DNA of 18,471 bases from Angelakisella sp. (GCA_020025195.1 JAHHSN010000030.1:1-18471); one strand, 5' to 3'. Shown: positions 1 to 7,126, numbered from the stretch's first letter. Made by a program: numbers and translations. The notes: generated by a model not told the origin, from the letters alone.

Positions 1-3
1 CGA

Positions 4-33
4 GAAGCGGCGCCCCCAGCGGGGCGCCGCTTC
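4..33. repeat. Perfect 13-bp GC-rich inverted repeat upstream of argS
   Basis: GAAGCGGCGCCCC (4-16) pairs perfectly with 21-33 around a four-base loop. A second GC palindrome follows at about 34-43. There is no T-tract on either side, so it is not a classical intrinsic terminator as seen here. It may belong to the end of a gene unit left of the window or to a genome-wide hairpin repeat. No T-box or other leader could be recognised between here and argS. Confidence 0.6.
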
Positions 34-128
34 GGCGGCCGCCGGCCCTGCCCCCTTCGCCCACGCCCCAAAAGGAGGAGCCCGGCGCTCCCCCGGACAA
101 AAATCAAGCCAAAGGAGACAATCAAGCT

Positions 129-1874
129 ATGATTTCCCGTTTTTCCGATACCAAGGAACAGCTCGCCCGCGTCATCCGTGACGCCTTCCGGGCCGCTTTT
201 GAGGAGGGCCTGCTTCCCTCCGCGGAGCCCGCCCCCTTTGTGGTGGAGGTTCCCGGTGATACCGCCCACGGCGACTTTGCCGCCAATGCCGCTATGGTCA
301 ACGCCCGCGCCATGCATATGGCCCCCCGCAAGATCGCCGAGATTTTGACCGAGCGGTTTCAGTTTGGGGAGCTTCCGGTCCTTAAAACCGAGATTGCCGG
401 CCCCGGCTTCATCAATTTTTACCTGAAGCCCGAATGGTTCTCCTCCCTCCTCGATGAGGTTCTCGAAAAAGGAGAATCCTTTGGCCGCAGCGACTACGGC
501 CGCCACGAAAAGGTCATGGTGGAGTTCGTTTCCGCCAACCCCACCGGCCCCATGCATATGGGCAACGCCCGCGGCGGCGCCATCGGCGACTGCCTCGCCT
601 CCGCGCTGGAGTGGAGCGGCCACGACGTCACCCGGGAATTCTATGTGAACGACGCCGGCAACCAGATCAATAAATTCGGCGCCTCGCTGGAGGTGCGCTA
701 TCTCCAGCACTTTGAGGGCGAGGACAAGCATCCCCTCCCGGAGGACTGCTATCAGGGTCTCGACATCGTCGATCACGCCGAAGCCTTTGCCGCGGAATAC
801 GGCGACCGCTATCTCACCGCCTCCTCCGAGGAGCGGCAGAAGGCCCTGGTGGACTTTGCCCTCCCCAAAAACATCGCCAATCTGGAGCGCGACCTCGGGA
901 AATACCGCATCACCTATGACGTCTGGTTCCGGGAGAGCCGTCTCCACGCCGAAAACAAGGTGCTGGGCGCCTGCGAAAAGCTGAAGGCGGACGGCTGGGC
1001 CTATGAAAAAGAGGGCGCCCTCTGGTACAACAACATCAAGATGATGAAAAAGAAGGCAGAGGAGGCCGGCAAGCCCCTCACCGAGGAGGAGATCGCGGAG
1101 CTCAAGGACGATGTGCTCGTCCGCGCGAACGGCGTTCCCACCTACTTTGCCGCCGATATCGCCTATCACTACAATAAATTCGCCGAGCGGCACTTTGACC
1201 GCGTCATCAACGTCTGGGGCGCCGACCACCACGGTCATGTTGCCCGCCTCAAGGGCGCGATGGACGCCATCGGTCTGGACGGCGATAAGCTCGATATCGT
1301 CCTCATGCAGCTGGTCCGGCTGATGAAGGACGGCCAGCCCTACCGGATGTCCAAGCGGAGCGGCCGCGCCGTCACCCTCACCGACCTCCTCGACGATGTG
1401 CCGATCGACGCCGCGCGGTTCTTCTTCAATATGCGGGAGCCGAACGCGACCTTTGACTTCGACCTCGACCTCGCGGTGCAGCAGTCGAGCGACAACCCGG
1501 TTTACTATGTGCAGTACGCCCACGCCCGCATCTGCTCGGTGCTGAAGCTGGTAGCGGCGGAGGGGCGCGCCACCGTCAGCCCGCTCGAGGCGGACAAGTC
1601 GCTCCTTTCCTCCCCCGAGGAGCGGGAGCTCATCCGCAAGCTCGCCCAGCTTCCGGACGAGATCGTCACGGCGGCGGCGGCCTACGACCCCGCGCGCCTC
1701 ACCCGCTATGTGCTGGACGTCGCGACGCTTTACCACAAGTTCTACCAGACCTGCCGTGTCCTTTCCGAGGACGAGGCGCTTTGCAGCGCCCGCGCGGCGC
1801 TTTGCCGGGCCACCGCGTCGGTGCTGGAGAACACCCTCGGCATGCTCAAGATCTCCGCGCCGGAGGTCATGTAA
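129..1874 (+). CDS. argS: Arginyl-tRNA synthetase
   Basis: This cytoplasmic class I aminoacyl-tRNA synthetase charges tRNA-Arg with arginine using ATP. The 581-residue product has the usual family order. An N-terminal Arg-specific (Add1-like) domain comes first, then the Rossmann catalytic core with the HIGH-type signature as H143-M-G-N146 in the context ANPTGPMHMGNARGG. The KMSKS-like loop, RMSKRSG, lies near residue 406, and the C-terminal part is a helical DALR anticodon-binding domain. The HxGN variant of HIGH is common in bacterial ArgRS and not a defect. The ATG at 129 has an AAAGGAG ribosome binding site at 111-117, spaced somewhat widely. It is the first gene of a plus-strand group with der 48 bases downstream. 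No T-box-like leader or promoter was recognised in the 128 bases before it. Confidence 0.97.
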   Translation: MISRFSDTKEQLARVIRDAFRAAFEEGLLPSAEPAPFVVEVPGDTAHGDFAANAAMVNARAMHMAPRKIAEILTERFQFGELPVLKTEIAGPGFINFYLKPEWFSSLLDEVLEKGESFGRSDYGRHEKVMVEFVSANPTGPMHMGNARGGAIGDCLASALEWSGHDVTREFYVNDAGNQINKFGASLEVRYLQHFEGEDKHPLPEDCYQGLDIVDHAEAFAAEYGDRYLTASSEERQKALVDFALPKNIANLERDLGKYRITYDVWFRESRLHAENKVLGACEKLKADGWAYEKEGALWYNNIKMMKKKAEEAGKPLTEEEIAELKDDVLVRANGVPTYFAADIAYHYNKFAERHFDRVINVWGADHHGHVARLKGAMDAIGLDGDKLDIVLMQLVRLMKDGQPYRMSKRSGRAVTLTDLLDDVPIDAARFFFNMREPNATFDFDLDLAVQQSSDNPVYYVQYAHARICSVLKLVAAEGRATVSPLEADKSLLSSPEERELIRKLAQLPDEIVTAAAAYDPARLTRYVLDVATLYHKFYQTCRVLSEDEALCSARAALCRATASVLENTLGMLKISAPEVM

Positions 1875-1922
1875 GGCGGCGGACCCCGCCGTTTATCATC
1901 CCAAAAAAGGAAGTGACCTGTT

Positions 1923-3242
1923 ATGTCCAAACCGCTCATTGCGGTGGTCGGCCGTCCCAACGTCGGCAAGTCCACCCTTTTTAACAAGATCTCCGGTCAG
2001 CGGCTCGCCATCGTGGAGGATACCCCCGGCGTCACCCGCGACCGCATCTATGCCCCCGCCGAGTGGTGCGGGCACGAGTTCATGCTGGTGGATACCGGAG
2101 GAATCGAGCCCAAAACCGATGACCTCCTGCTCAGGAAAATGCGCATCCAGGCGGAAATCGCCATTGATACCGCCGACGTCATCCTCTTTGTCGTCGATAT
2201 GCGCACCGGCATGACCGCCAATGATACCGAGATCGCCCATATGCTCCAAAAAAGCGGAAAGCCCGTGGTGCTCGCCGTCAGCAAGTGCGACACCCCCGGC
2301 AATGTCCCCGCCGATTTCTATGAATTCTATAACCTCGGTCTCGGGGACCCCTATCCCGTCTCCGGCGTGCACGGTCACGGCACCGGCGACCTCCTGGACG
2401 CCTGCATGGAGAAAATCGACTGGGAGCACCGGGAGGATTACCCGGAGGAGTACGTCAAGGTGGCCGTCATCGGCAAGCCCAACGTCGGCAAAAGCTCCCT
2501 CATCAATTACCTTGCCAAGGAGGAGCGGGTCATCGTTTCGGATATGGCCGGGACCACCCGTGACGCCACCGATACCATGATCGAAAACGAATATGGCAAG
2601 TATATCTTCATCGATACCGCCGGCATCCGCCGGAAGGCCAAGGTGGAGGACGCCATCGAGCGTTACAGCGTACTGCGCAGCTATATGGCGGTGGACCGCG
2701 CCGATGTTGCCATCATCCTCATTGACGCGGTGGAGGGCTTCACCGAGCAGGACAGCAAGATCGCGGGCTACGCCCATGAGCAGGGCAAGGCCTGCATCGT
2801 CGCGGTCAACAAGTGGGACGCCATCGAAAAGGACAGCAAGACCATGCAGGAATATGAGGCGAAGCTCCAGAACGACTTCAGCTTCATGAGCTATGTGCCG
2901 TTCCTCTTTATTTCCGCCAAAACCGGACTCCGTGTGGAAAAAATGTTCCCGCTCATCAATGACGTTGCCGCCGCCAATGCCCTGCGCATTTCCACCGGTA
3001 AGCTCAATGAGCTTCTCGCCTATGCCACCGCGCGGGTTCAGCCCCCCAGCGACAAGGGCAAGCGCCTCAAAATCTACTATCTCACGCAGGCGTCCTCCAA
3101 GCCCCCCACGTTCGTCTGCTTCTGCAACGATAAGGAGCTGTTCCACTTCAGCTATCAGCGGTATCTCGAAAACCAGATCCGCGAAACCTACGGACTGAAG
3201 GGGACCCCCATCCGCATCCTCATCCGGGAAAGGGGCGACTGA
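1923..3242 (+). CDS. der: Ribosome-associated GTPase Der (EngA)
   Basis: Der is an essential tandem GTPase that assists late assembly of the 50S ribosomal subunit. The 439-residue product has the family's normal length and layout. The first G domain has the P-loop GRPNVGKS (residues 10-17) with DTPG and NKxD-type elements (SKCD). The second G domain has the P-loop GKPNVGKS (about residues 184-191), then DTAG and NKWD. A C-terminal KH-like RNA-binding domain ends in a basic tail. The start ATG follows AAAAAAGGAAGTGA at good spacing. It probably shares a transcript with argS (48-base gap) and with the small membrane protein, whose ATG lies three bases after the der stop. In many Firmicutes der is followed by plsY, but not here. 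Confidence 0.97.
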   Translation: MSKPLIAVVGRPNVGKSTLFNKISGQRLAIVEDTPGVTRDRIYAPAEWCGHEFMLVDTGGIEPKTDDLLLRKMRIQAEIAIDTADVILFVVDMRTGMTANDTEIAHMLQKSGKPVVLAVSKCDTPGNVPADFYEFYNLGLGDPYPVSGVHGHGTGDLLDACMEKIDWEHREDYPEEYVKVAVIGKPNVGKSSLINYLAKEERVIVSDMAGTTRDATDTMIENEYGKYIFIDTAGIRRKAKVEDAIERYSVLRSYMAVDRADVAIILIDAVEGFTEQDSKIAGYAHEQGKACIVAVNKWDAIEKDSKTMQEYEAKLQNDFSFMSYVPFLFISAKTGLRVEKMFPLINDVAAANALRISTGKLNELLAYATARVQPPSDKGKRLKIYYLTQASSKPPTFVCFCNDKELFHFSYQRYLENQIRETYGLKGTPIRILIRERGD

Positions 3243-3245
3243 TCC

Positions 3246-3725
3246 ATGAAGGAAAGCAAATTCAACTGGCCCCGGCTCTTTAAGCCGATCTGCATCCTCG
3301 CCATTCCTATGGGAGCGCTCTGGGCGCTTTCGCTTCTGGCCCTCCCAGCGGATTTCCCCCTCGGGAAAGTGATTTATGCCGCGGGCGGCGTGCTGCTCCT
3401 GCTCGGCGGGGTGTTCGGCCTCCTCGGGAAACCCCGTTCCCTCGTGCCGCTTCTCGATTTTCTTTCGCTCGTCGCGGGCCTCGCGGCCTTCTGGCAGGTA
3501 GGCTTTGCCTGGCAGAGCATCGTTTCCGTGGTGCTCGCCGCCTTCTATCTCGTCTCCTGCAACGCCACCACCCTCATCGGCGATGACGTCTCCGAAAACC
3601 CCGAGCCGGATTACAGCGAGCTGCATCCGTGGTGGGAAAACATGGAGGCGGTGAAAAAGCAGTTTGAGGAGCGGGACGCCGAAGCTCAAAAAGAGGCAGA
3701 GGAACAAGCTCCGCCCCAAAAATAA
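3246..3725 (+). CDS. Small multi-pass membrane protein of unknown function
   Basis: I do not recognise this 159-residue protein. It begins with a short basic segment (MKESKFNWPRLFKP). Three or four hydrophobic helices follow between about residues 14 and 103, including an ALWALSLLAL stretch and a glycine-rich VLLLLGGVFGLLG segment. It ends in a charged, soluble tail (about residues 104-159) rich in Glu, Lys and Ala that could form a short coiled coil. Its ribosome binding site (GGAAAGGGG) lies inside the 3' end of der, and only three bases separate the der stop from its ATG. It is therefore very likely co-transcribed and translationally coupled with der. Nothing in the sequence identifies a transporter or enzyme; topology prediction and remote-homology search would be needed. 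Confidence 0.8.
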   Translation: MKESKFNWPRLFKPICILAIPMGALWALSLLALPADFPLGKVIYAAGGVLLLLGGVFGLLGKPRSLVPLLDFLSLVAGLAAFWQVGFAWQSIVSVVLAAFYLVSCNATTLIGDDVSENPEPDYSELHPWWENMEAVKKQFEERDAEAQKEAEEQAPPQK

Positions 3726-3775
3726 TGTTGATCCCGTTCACCCCAACCCCTGACACAGAAAGAAAGAGGTAACTT

Positions 3776-4321
3776 ATGAACGCAAAGGAATGTATCAAGA
3801 CCCGCCGCAGCATCCGTCAGTTCAAGGATGAGCCCGTTGCCCGGGAGGTGCTGGAATCCATTGTGGAGACCGCCCGCTTCGCGCCCTCCTGGAAGAATAC
3901 CCAGACCCCCCGCTACATCGTGGTGGAATCCCGTCCGCTCATCGAAAAGGTAGCGGCTGAGGGCGTTCTGGGCTATGACTGGAACGCCGGCATTATCAAA
4001 GGCTGTGCCGCGCTGGTGGTGCTGACCTCCGTGGGAAAGCGCTGCGGCTATGAGCGGGACGGCTCCTTCTCCACCTCCAAGGGCGACCGCTGGGAGATGT
4101 TTGACGCCGGCTGCGCCGCGGAGGCCTTCTGCCTCGCCGCGCACGACGCCGGAGTCGCGAGCGTCATCATGGGAATCTTTGATGACAAAAAGGTGGCGGA
4201 GCTGGTTTCCGTCCCCGAGAATGAGACGGTCTCCGCCCTCATCGCCATCGGCTACTCCGCCGCGGAGGAGACCCCCGCTCCCCGCCGCAAGGAAGTCGCG
4301 GAGCTTCTCTCCTTCCGGTAA
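3776..4321 (+). CDS. Nitroreductase-family FMN oxidoreductase
   Basis: This 181-residue protein has the nitroreductase fold, which binds FMN and uses NAD(P)H to reduce nitro compounds, quinones or other acceptors. The N-terminal signature KTRRSIRQFKDEPV (residues 8-21) is the FMN-phosphate-binding region. ARFAPSWKNTQTPRYIVV (about 33-50) and the C-terminal IAIGYSAAEETPAPRRK segment are also typical. The length is that of compact single-domain members. A good AAAGAGG ribosome binding site precedes the ATG by seven bases. It lies 50 bases after the membrane-protein gene on the same strand and may be the last gene of the argS-der group. The physiological substrate cannot be told from sequence. 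Confidence 0.93.
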   Translation: MNAKECIKTRRSIRQFKDEPVAREVLESIVETARFAPSWKNTQTPRYIVVESRPLIEKVAAEGVLGYDWNAGIIKGCAALVVLTSVGKRCGYERDGSFSTSKGDRWEMFDAGCAAEAFCLAAHDAGVASVIMGIFDDKKVAELVSVPENETVSALIAIGYSAAEETPAPRRKEVAELLSFR

Positions 4322-4372
4322 GCCGGAAAACCCAAAAACCAAGGCCGTGGGTTCAGGGCATCCCCTCTAAGG

Positions 4373-4392
4373 AAGCCTTTTGCAAAAGGTTT
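4373..4392. repeat. Palindrome at the boundary of the AT-rich insert
   Basis: A perfect 14-bp palindrome, CCTTTTGCAAAAGG (4376-4389), is flanked by AA and TTT so that the pairing extends by three pairs with one G-T. CCCCT (4361-4365) and AGGGG (4394-4398) also pair across it. It could act as a weak terminator for the nitroreductase group. It sits where GC-rich chromosomal sequence changes to the AT-rich nucleotidyltransferase gene. The 4399-4529 stretch after it carries only short open frames that I cannot assign. Confidence 0.45.
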
Positions 4393-4529
4393 TAGGGGCT
4401 GTTTCTGCTTTAATATGGAGAGAAACAGTATGTCCGCAAAGACAGCGCGAAGATTTTGTCTTTACGGGCAATCAGCCCGGCCCAAATTGATGGAACAGAT
4501 AAACCTTGAGAGACAGGGAATACAGCATC

Positions 4530-5162
4530 ATGGAGCAAGTGATCAACTATTTAATTCAAAAATACAATCCCATCTCCATTATTGTTTACGGATCCTATGC
4601 GGACGGATCCCATAACGCCAACAGCGATTTTGATGCATTGGTCATTTCAAAACAGCATGAAAATTATCACGATATTTCAGTTGTCGGCGGGATCCGGTTG
4701 GACATATTTGTTTATTCGGAGGATTGCTTTCAGGATAATGTCTCCTATGCTGATTTTCTGCAAATCAGCGATGGCATTGTCGTTTGGGATACAAACGAAT
4801 TTGGTAAAAAATTAAGATCTCAGGTTGTAAAGTATATTGAAAGCCTGCCCCGAAAGGCGGACAATGAAATCCAAAAGGATATCGAATGGTGCAAAAAAAT
4901 GCTGCTGCGAACCAAGCGCGGCGATGCAGAAGGCGCTTATCGATGGCATTGGCTGCTGGTCGACAGCTTGGAAATCTTCTGCGAAATCATGCACCAAGAT
5001 TATAAAGGGCCCAAGAAAAGCTTGTTATGGATGAAAGAAGAGCATCCGGAAGCCTATTTAGCCTACTCAGAAGCCCTGTTAAATTTCACCTTTGATGCAG
5101 CAGAAAAGTGGATTTGTTCTCTTGAAAAGGCTTTTCTTAGCCGAAAGCCGTCCATTGAATGA
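4530..5162 (+). CDS. Nucleotidyltransferase-fold (MNT/Pol-beta type) protein
   Basis: The predicted 210-residue product has the Pol-beta/MNT nucleotidyltransferase signature at its N-terminus: G21-S22, then D33-x-D35 (GSYADGSHNANSDFD), and a third acidic residue D58 in IRLDIFV. The metal-binding triad is therefore intact. The C-terminal half (about 100-210) is helical and Trp-rich, as in substrate-binding domains of aminoglycoside or other small-molecule nucleotidyltransferases. Members transfer NMP to small molecules, proteins or tRNA; the substrate here is unknown. An in-frame TTG at 4506 lacks a ribosome binding site. I prefer the ATG at 4530, which has AGGGAA nine bases upstream. The gene is visibly more AT-rich than its neighbours and stands alone with its own terminator, which suggests horizontal acquisition. 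No partner HEPN gene adjoins it. Confidence 0.8.
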   Translation: MEQVINYLIQKYNPISIIVYGSYADGSHNANSDFDALVISKQHENYHDISVVGGIRLDIFVYSEDCFQDNVSYADFLQISDGIVVWDTNEFGKKLRSQVVKYIESLPRKADNEIQKDIEWCKKMLLRTKRGDAEGAYRWHWLLVDSLEIFCEIMHQDYKGPKKSLLWMKEEHPEAYLAYSEALLNFTFDAAEKWICSLEKAFLSRKPSIE

Positions 5163-5290
5163 CGCTGTCCGCTTTCTTCCTTACCGCCCCACTTATGGCT
5201 CTGTTTTACTTCCTGCTGTGATCCTCGAAAAGGAACGACGAATACGCCAAACGCGTGCAGCCTGTTCCAAGCGATCTAATAGTTTATAAA

Positions 5291-5333
5291 AAAACCGGAG
5301 TGTATCAAAATCGGATGCACTTCGGTTTTCTTT
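5291..5333 (+). terminator. Intrinsic terminator after the nucleotidyltransferase gene
   Basis: AAAACCGGAGTG (5291-5302) pairs with CACTTCGGTTTT (5318-5329) through 12 bp including one G-U, followed by CTTTT. It lies 128 bases after the stop at 5162 and would end that transcript. Confidence 0.8.
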
Positions 5334-5366
5334 TCGGTATCTCCAAAGCATCTTATCGGGCGCAGC

Positions 5367-5564
5367 CTTTCTGCCCGCGGTCTTTTTTGCGCTTCGGGGG
5401 ATGGATGGGCGGTGATGGACGGCGGGCGTCGGGAAGGGGGCGGCTGCCGGGCGCGTCCGCGCCCTCCGGCGGGAGCCCCGGAGGGGCTCCCGCCTACGCG
5501 AAACCGCCGGGGCGGTTTCGCGGGCAGCCGCCCCGCACCCACCCGGCAGGCCGCGGGCAGAAGG
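5367..5564. repeat. Nested, multi-branched GC-rich inverted-repeat structure
   Basis: Several perfect or near-perfect inverted repeats are nested in about 198 bases. The outermost stem is 5367-5380 with 5551-5564 (14 pairs, ten perfect at the inner end, CTGCCCGCGG with CCGCGGGCAG, plus one G-T). Inside it 5437-5448 (GGGGCGGCTGCC) pairs perfectly with 5523-5534. That stem encloses three hairpins in a row: 5449-5464 (6 bp), 5468-5494 (12 bp perfect, loop GGA) and 5497-5522 (12 bp perfect, two-base loop). The result is a cloverleaf-like fold. Because nearly all pairs are Watson-Crick, it could form in DNA as a cruciform or in RNA of either strand. I do not recognise a named family. Confidence 0.7.
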
Positions 5565-5582
5565 ACGCCTCCCCCCAAAGGA

Positions 5583-5637
5583 AAAAGCAGAACACGGTGA
5601 GAAAATCGCTCCGGATTTCTCGTGGCGTTCTGCTTTT
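5583..5637. terminator. Bidirectional terminator-like hairpin
   Basis: AAAAGCAGAAC (5583-5593) pairs perfectly with GTTCTGCTTTT (5627-5637). An inner helix of GAGAAAATC (5599-5607) with GATTTCTC (5614-5621) leaves one bulged A. A-runs on the left and T-runs on the right would allow termination in either direction. No gene ends directly beside it, so it may be part of the neighbouring structured element. Confidence 0.6.
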
Positions 5638-5879
5638 ATTCTGACATTTTAAGATTTCTTCCGCCGTGCCAGAAGCCGGTTTCTCGTTCCCTGCCAAGCT
5701 AAGCTCATGCTCCCTCTTTATCATCCTTCCTGTTTCATGAAGGCAGCCCCCATCCGCTGGGATTCAGCTCCTACCGCGAACCGTTTGAGCGGCTGCTCCA
5801 CCGCAGGGAAAGGCGGCGGCGTGTGAGCAAGGCCGAAGGAGGGGCGGACTTTTCCGCTTCCCCAAGCCGGCCTCACGCC

Positions 5880-5918
5880 AAAAGAGCGGTTCTGCCATCG
5901 CAGAGCCGCTCTTTTTTC
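5880..5918 (-). terminator. Strong intrinsic terminator after the GNAT gene
   Basis: A 16-bp hairpin, AAAAGAGCGGTTCTGC (5880-5895) with 5900-5915 and loop CATC, contains one wobble pair. On the minus strand it follows the GNAT stop by about 25 bases and ends in a U-run; on the plus strand it also has a T-run, so it may work both ways. It closes the flavoprotein-GNAT transcript. Confidence 0.85.
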
Positions 5919-5939
5919 TTAAAACGGATGATTCTTTTT

Positions 5940-6227
5940 TCAGGGCCCGGTCAGGAGGTCACAAAAGCGCTCCTCCCTTTCCAGAAAGCGGCGGGCGTAG
6001 CTGCACTGCGGCTCCACCCGGAGGGACTGCTCCCTCGCATAGGCGGCGGCCCGCTCCACCAGCCGCCCGGCAATGCCCTGCCCCCGAAAGTCCTCCGAAA
6101 CCACGGTGTGCTCGATCACCATCACCCCGTCCTTCCGAACATAAGTGAGGTAGCCCGCCTCGGCTTGGTCTTTCATCAGGGCAAAGCGGCCCTCCGCGGC
6201 GGTGTGCCGCTCCCGAAAGGCTTCCAT
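5940..6227 (-). CDS. Small GNAT-family N-acetyltransferase
   Basis: The 95-residue product is a minimal GNAT-fold protein of the short NATD1/YidJ-like type (Pfam Acetyltransf_CG style). The acetyl-CoA-binding motif A is VVSEDFRGQGIAGRLVERAAAYARE (about residues 42-66) with the pyrophosphate loop RGQGIA. The family-typical VEPQCSYARRFLEREERF follows in the C-terminus. The acceptor substrate of this family in bacteria is generally unknown. Its ATG overlaps the stop of the upstream flavoprotein gene by one base (TGATG at 6225-6229 on the minus strand), so the two are translationally coupled. It ends about 25 bases before a strong terminator. Family membership is clear; its role beside a redox protein is inference only. 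Confidence 0.9.
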   Translation of the reverse strand: MEAFRERHTAAEGRFALMKDQAEAGYLTYVRKDGVMVIEHTVVSEDFRGQGIAGRLVERAAAYAREQSLRVEPQCSYARRFLEREERFCDLLTGP

Positions 6228-6895
6228 CAGGGCAGCGGCTCGAAATCGACCGCGCCGTGCTTGCAGATGGGGCAGATGAAATCGGCGGGAAGTTCCTCAC
6301 CCTCATAGACATAGCCGCAGATCTTGCAGATCCAGCCCTTCTTCTTTGCGGGCTGAGGCTGGGGCTTGGGCTTGATATGGGCAAAGTAATAGGCATAGGT
6401 GACGGAGGGCGCCTTGGAAAGCGCCTTCGCCTCGGTCACCTCGGCAAAGAACACGGTGTGGCTGCCACAGTCTACGGAGGCGACGACCCTCCCGGAAAGG
6501 ACGGTATTGGCGGCCTCGGTGAGGTAGTTGAGCCCGTTTTCGCTGCGCTCCACGCCCGCCAGTCCCTCGAATTTATCGACGTCACGGCCGCTCTGGAAGC
6601 CAAAGCGCTTAAAGAGGTCAAAGGGCGCCTCCTCGGTGAGGATGGAGAGGTTAAAGACGCCGGTGCGGGCGATCATATCGTGGGTGTGGTTCGCCTTATT
6701 GACGGCGATGCTGATGCGCTGCGGGTCTGTGGTGATCTGCAGCGCGGTATTGATGATGCAGCCGTTGTCCTTCTCCCCCTCCCGGGCGGTGAGGACAAAA
6801 AGCCCGTAGGAGAAGTTAAAGAGGGCGCTCGGCTCGATTGCTCCGGTGGGGCCACCGGCGGGAAGCTGGAAGTTCGGCATTTCAGACAGTTTCAT
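6227..6895 (-). CDS. Flavin reductase-like protein fused to rubredoxin domain (Hrb-like)
   Basis: The 222-residue protein joins an FMN-binding flavin-reductase-like domain (about residues 15-165, including NAVNKANHTHDMIARTGVFNLSIL-like and RVVASVDCGSHTVFFAEV segments) to a C-terminal rubredoxin-type iron site. The latter has C190-x-x-C193-G-Y and C208-P-x-C211. A Pro/Gln/Lys-rich linker near 172-186 separates them. The architecture matches high-molecular-weight rubredoxin (Hrb), which in Moorella passes electrons from NAD(P)H to flavodiiron proteins that remove O2 or NO. Here the rubredoxin part is short (about 35 residues), with the long middle loop missing, as in the C-terminal domain of rubrerythrin. 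The ATG follows AGGAGG at ideal spacing and a perfect-consensus promoter lies upstream. It is coupled to the GNAT gene. No flavodiiron protein gene is present in the window. Confidence 0.92.
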   Translation of the reverse strand: MKLSEMPNFQLPAGGPTGAIEPSALFNFSYGLFVLTAREGEKDNGCIINTALQITTDPQRISIAVNKANHTHDMIARTGVFNLSILTEEAPFDLFKRFGFQSGRDVDKFEGLAGVERSENGLNYLTEAANTVLSGRVVASVDCGSHTVFFAEVTEAKALSKAPSVTYAYYFAHIKPKPQPQPAKKKGWICKICGYVYEGEELPADFICPICKHGAVDFEPLP

Positions 6896-6942
6896 ATTGG
6901 TTACCTCCTAATAAAAGACGGGTGATTTCTTATTTCATCTTC

Positions 6943-6971
6943 ATTATATCCATCTTTTTGCAACATGTCAA
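6943..6971 (-). promoter_or_regulatory. Consensus promoter of the flavoprotein-rubredoxin gene
   Basis: On the minus strand TTGACA (6966-6971) and TATAAT (6943-6948) are separated by exactly 17 bases, a perfect match to the housekeeping sigma consensus. It lies about 50 bases before the ATG at 6895. Such a strong promoter for a redox gene suggests control by a repressor. Confidence 0.9.
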
Positions 6972-6984
6972 TAACGGTTACTAA
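6968..6984 (-). promoter_or_regulatory. Candidate operator dyad overlapping the -35 box
   Basis: Reading the minus strand, TTAGTAAC-C-GTTATTGA is an imperfect dyad, with six of eight positions matching. It is centred at 6976 and overlaps the -35 box. Its position suits a repressor that blocks RNA polymerase. The regulator is not in the window. The shape resembles operators of small winged-helix regulators (MarR or HxlR type), but this is inference. Confidence 0.45.
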
Positions 6985-7088
6985 TATTGTAGGTCGTTTT
7001 TTCCCATTTCTGTGAGTTTGTCACCCCGGGGACTTGTTTCCCGCTTTTTAGAGGTTCCACCCACCGATTGAGCTTGCCGGAAACGCAC

Positions 7089-7126
7089 CAAAAAAGCGCC
7101 CCCGCCGCGGGTGCGGCAGGGACGCT
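7089..7126 (-). terminator. Intrinsic terminator after rplL
   Basis: In the minus-strand RNA 7113-7126 pairs with 7095-7108 through 14 bp, including two G-U pairs that would be mismatches in the plus-strand RNA. A run of U follows. It lies 50 bases after the rplL stop, so transcription ends here rather than continuing to rpoB. Confidence 0.88.

Larger units (their letters stand above)
5163..5939. other. Gene-free 777-base region rich in hairpins
   Basis: I see no convincing gene here on either strand. It holds the terminator at 5291-5333, a nested GC-rich inverted-repeat structure at 5367-5564, a bidirectional terminator-like hairpin at 5583-5637, and the strong terminator at 5880-5915. Between 5640 and 5879 nothing could be assigned. 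A short plus-strand open frame from 5703 reads GFSSYREPFERLLHRRE near 5750-5805, which looks somewhat protein-like. It has no credible start and runs antisense into the GNAT gene, so at most it is a decayed fragment. Confidence 0.6.

Noticed and set aside
1..128. T-box or other tRNA-sensing leader before argS
   Set aside because: No T-box consensus or antiterminator/terminator pair was seen. Only a GC-rich hairpin without a T-run is present.
1896..3719. 607-residue open frame on the minus strand
   Set aside because: It lies antisense to der and the membrane-protein gene, which have full family signatures. Long antisense frames are expected in GC-rich coding DNA, and its translation is low-complexity Gly/His/Glu-rich.
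5367..5564. CRISPR array or tRNA as explanation of the repeats
   Set aside because: There are no regularly spaced direct repeats, and the cloverleaf-like fold has none of the conserved tRNA positions (T-loop, anticodon stem lengths).
5255..5644. 129-residue plus-strand open frame
   Set aside because: It runs through the terminator and the nested inverted repeats. The protein is Gly/Pro/Arg-rich repeat translation with no family features.
6257..6925. 222-residue plus-strand open frame
   Set aside because: It is a mirror of the flavoprotein-rubredoxin gene, which has cysteine motifs, a ribosome binding site and a promoter on the other strand.
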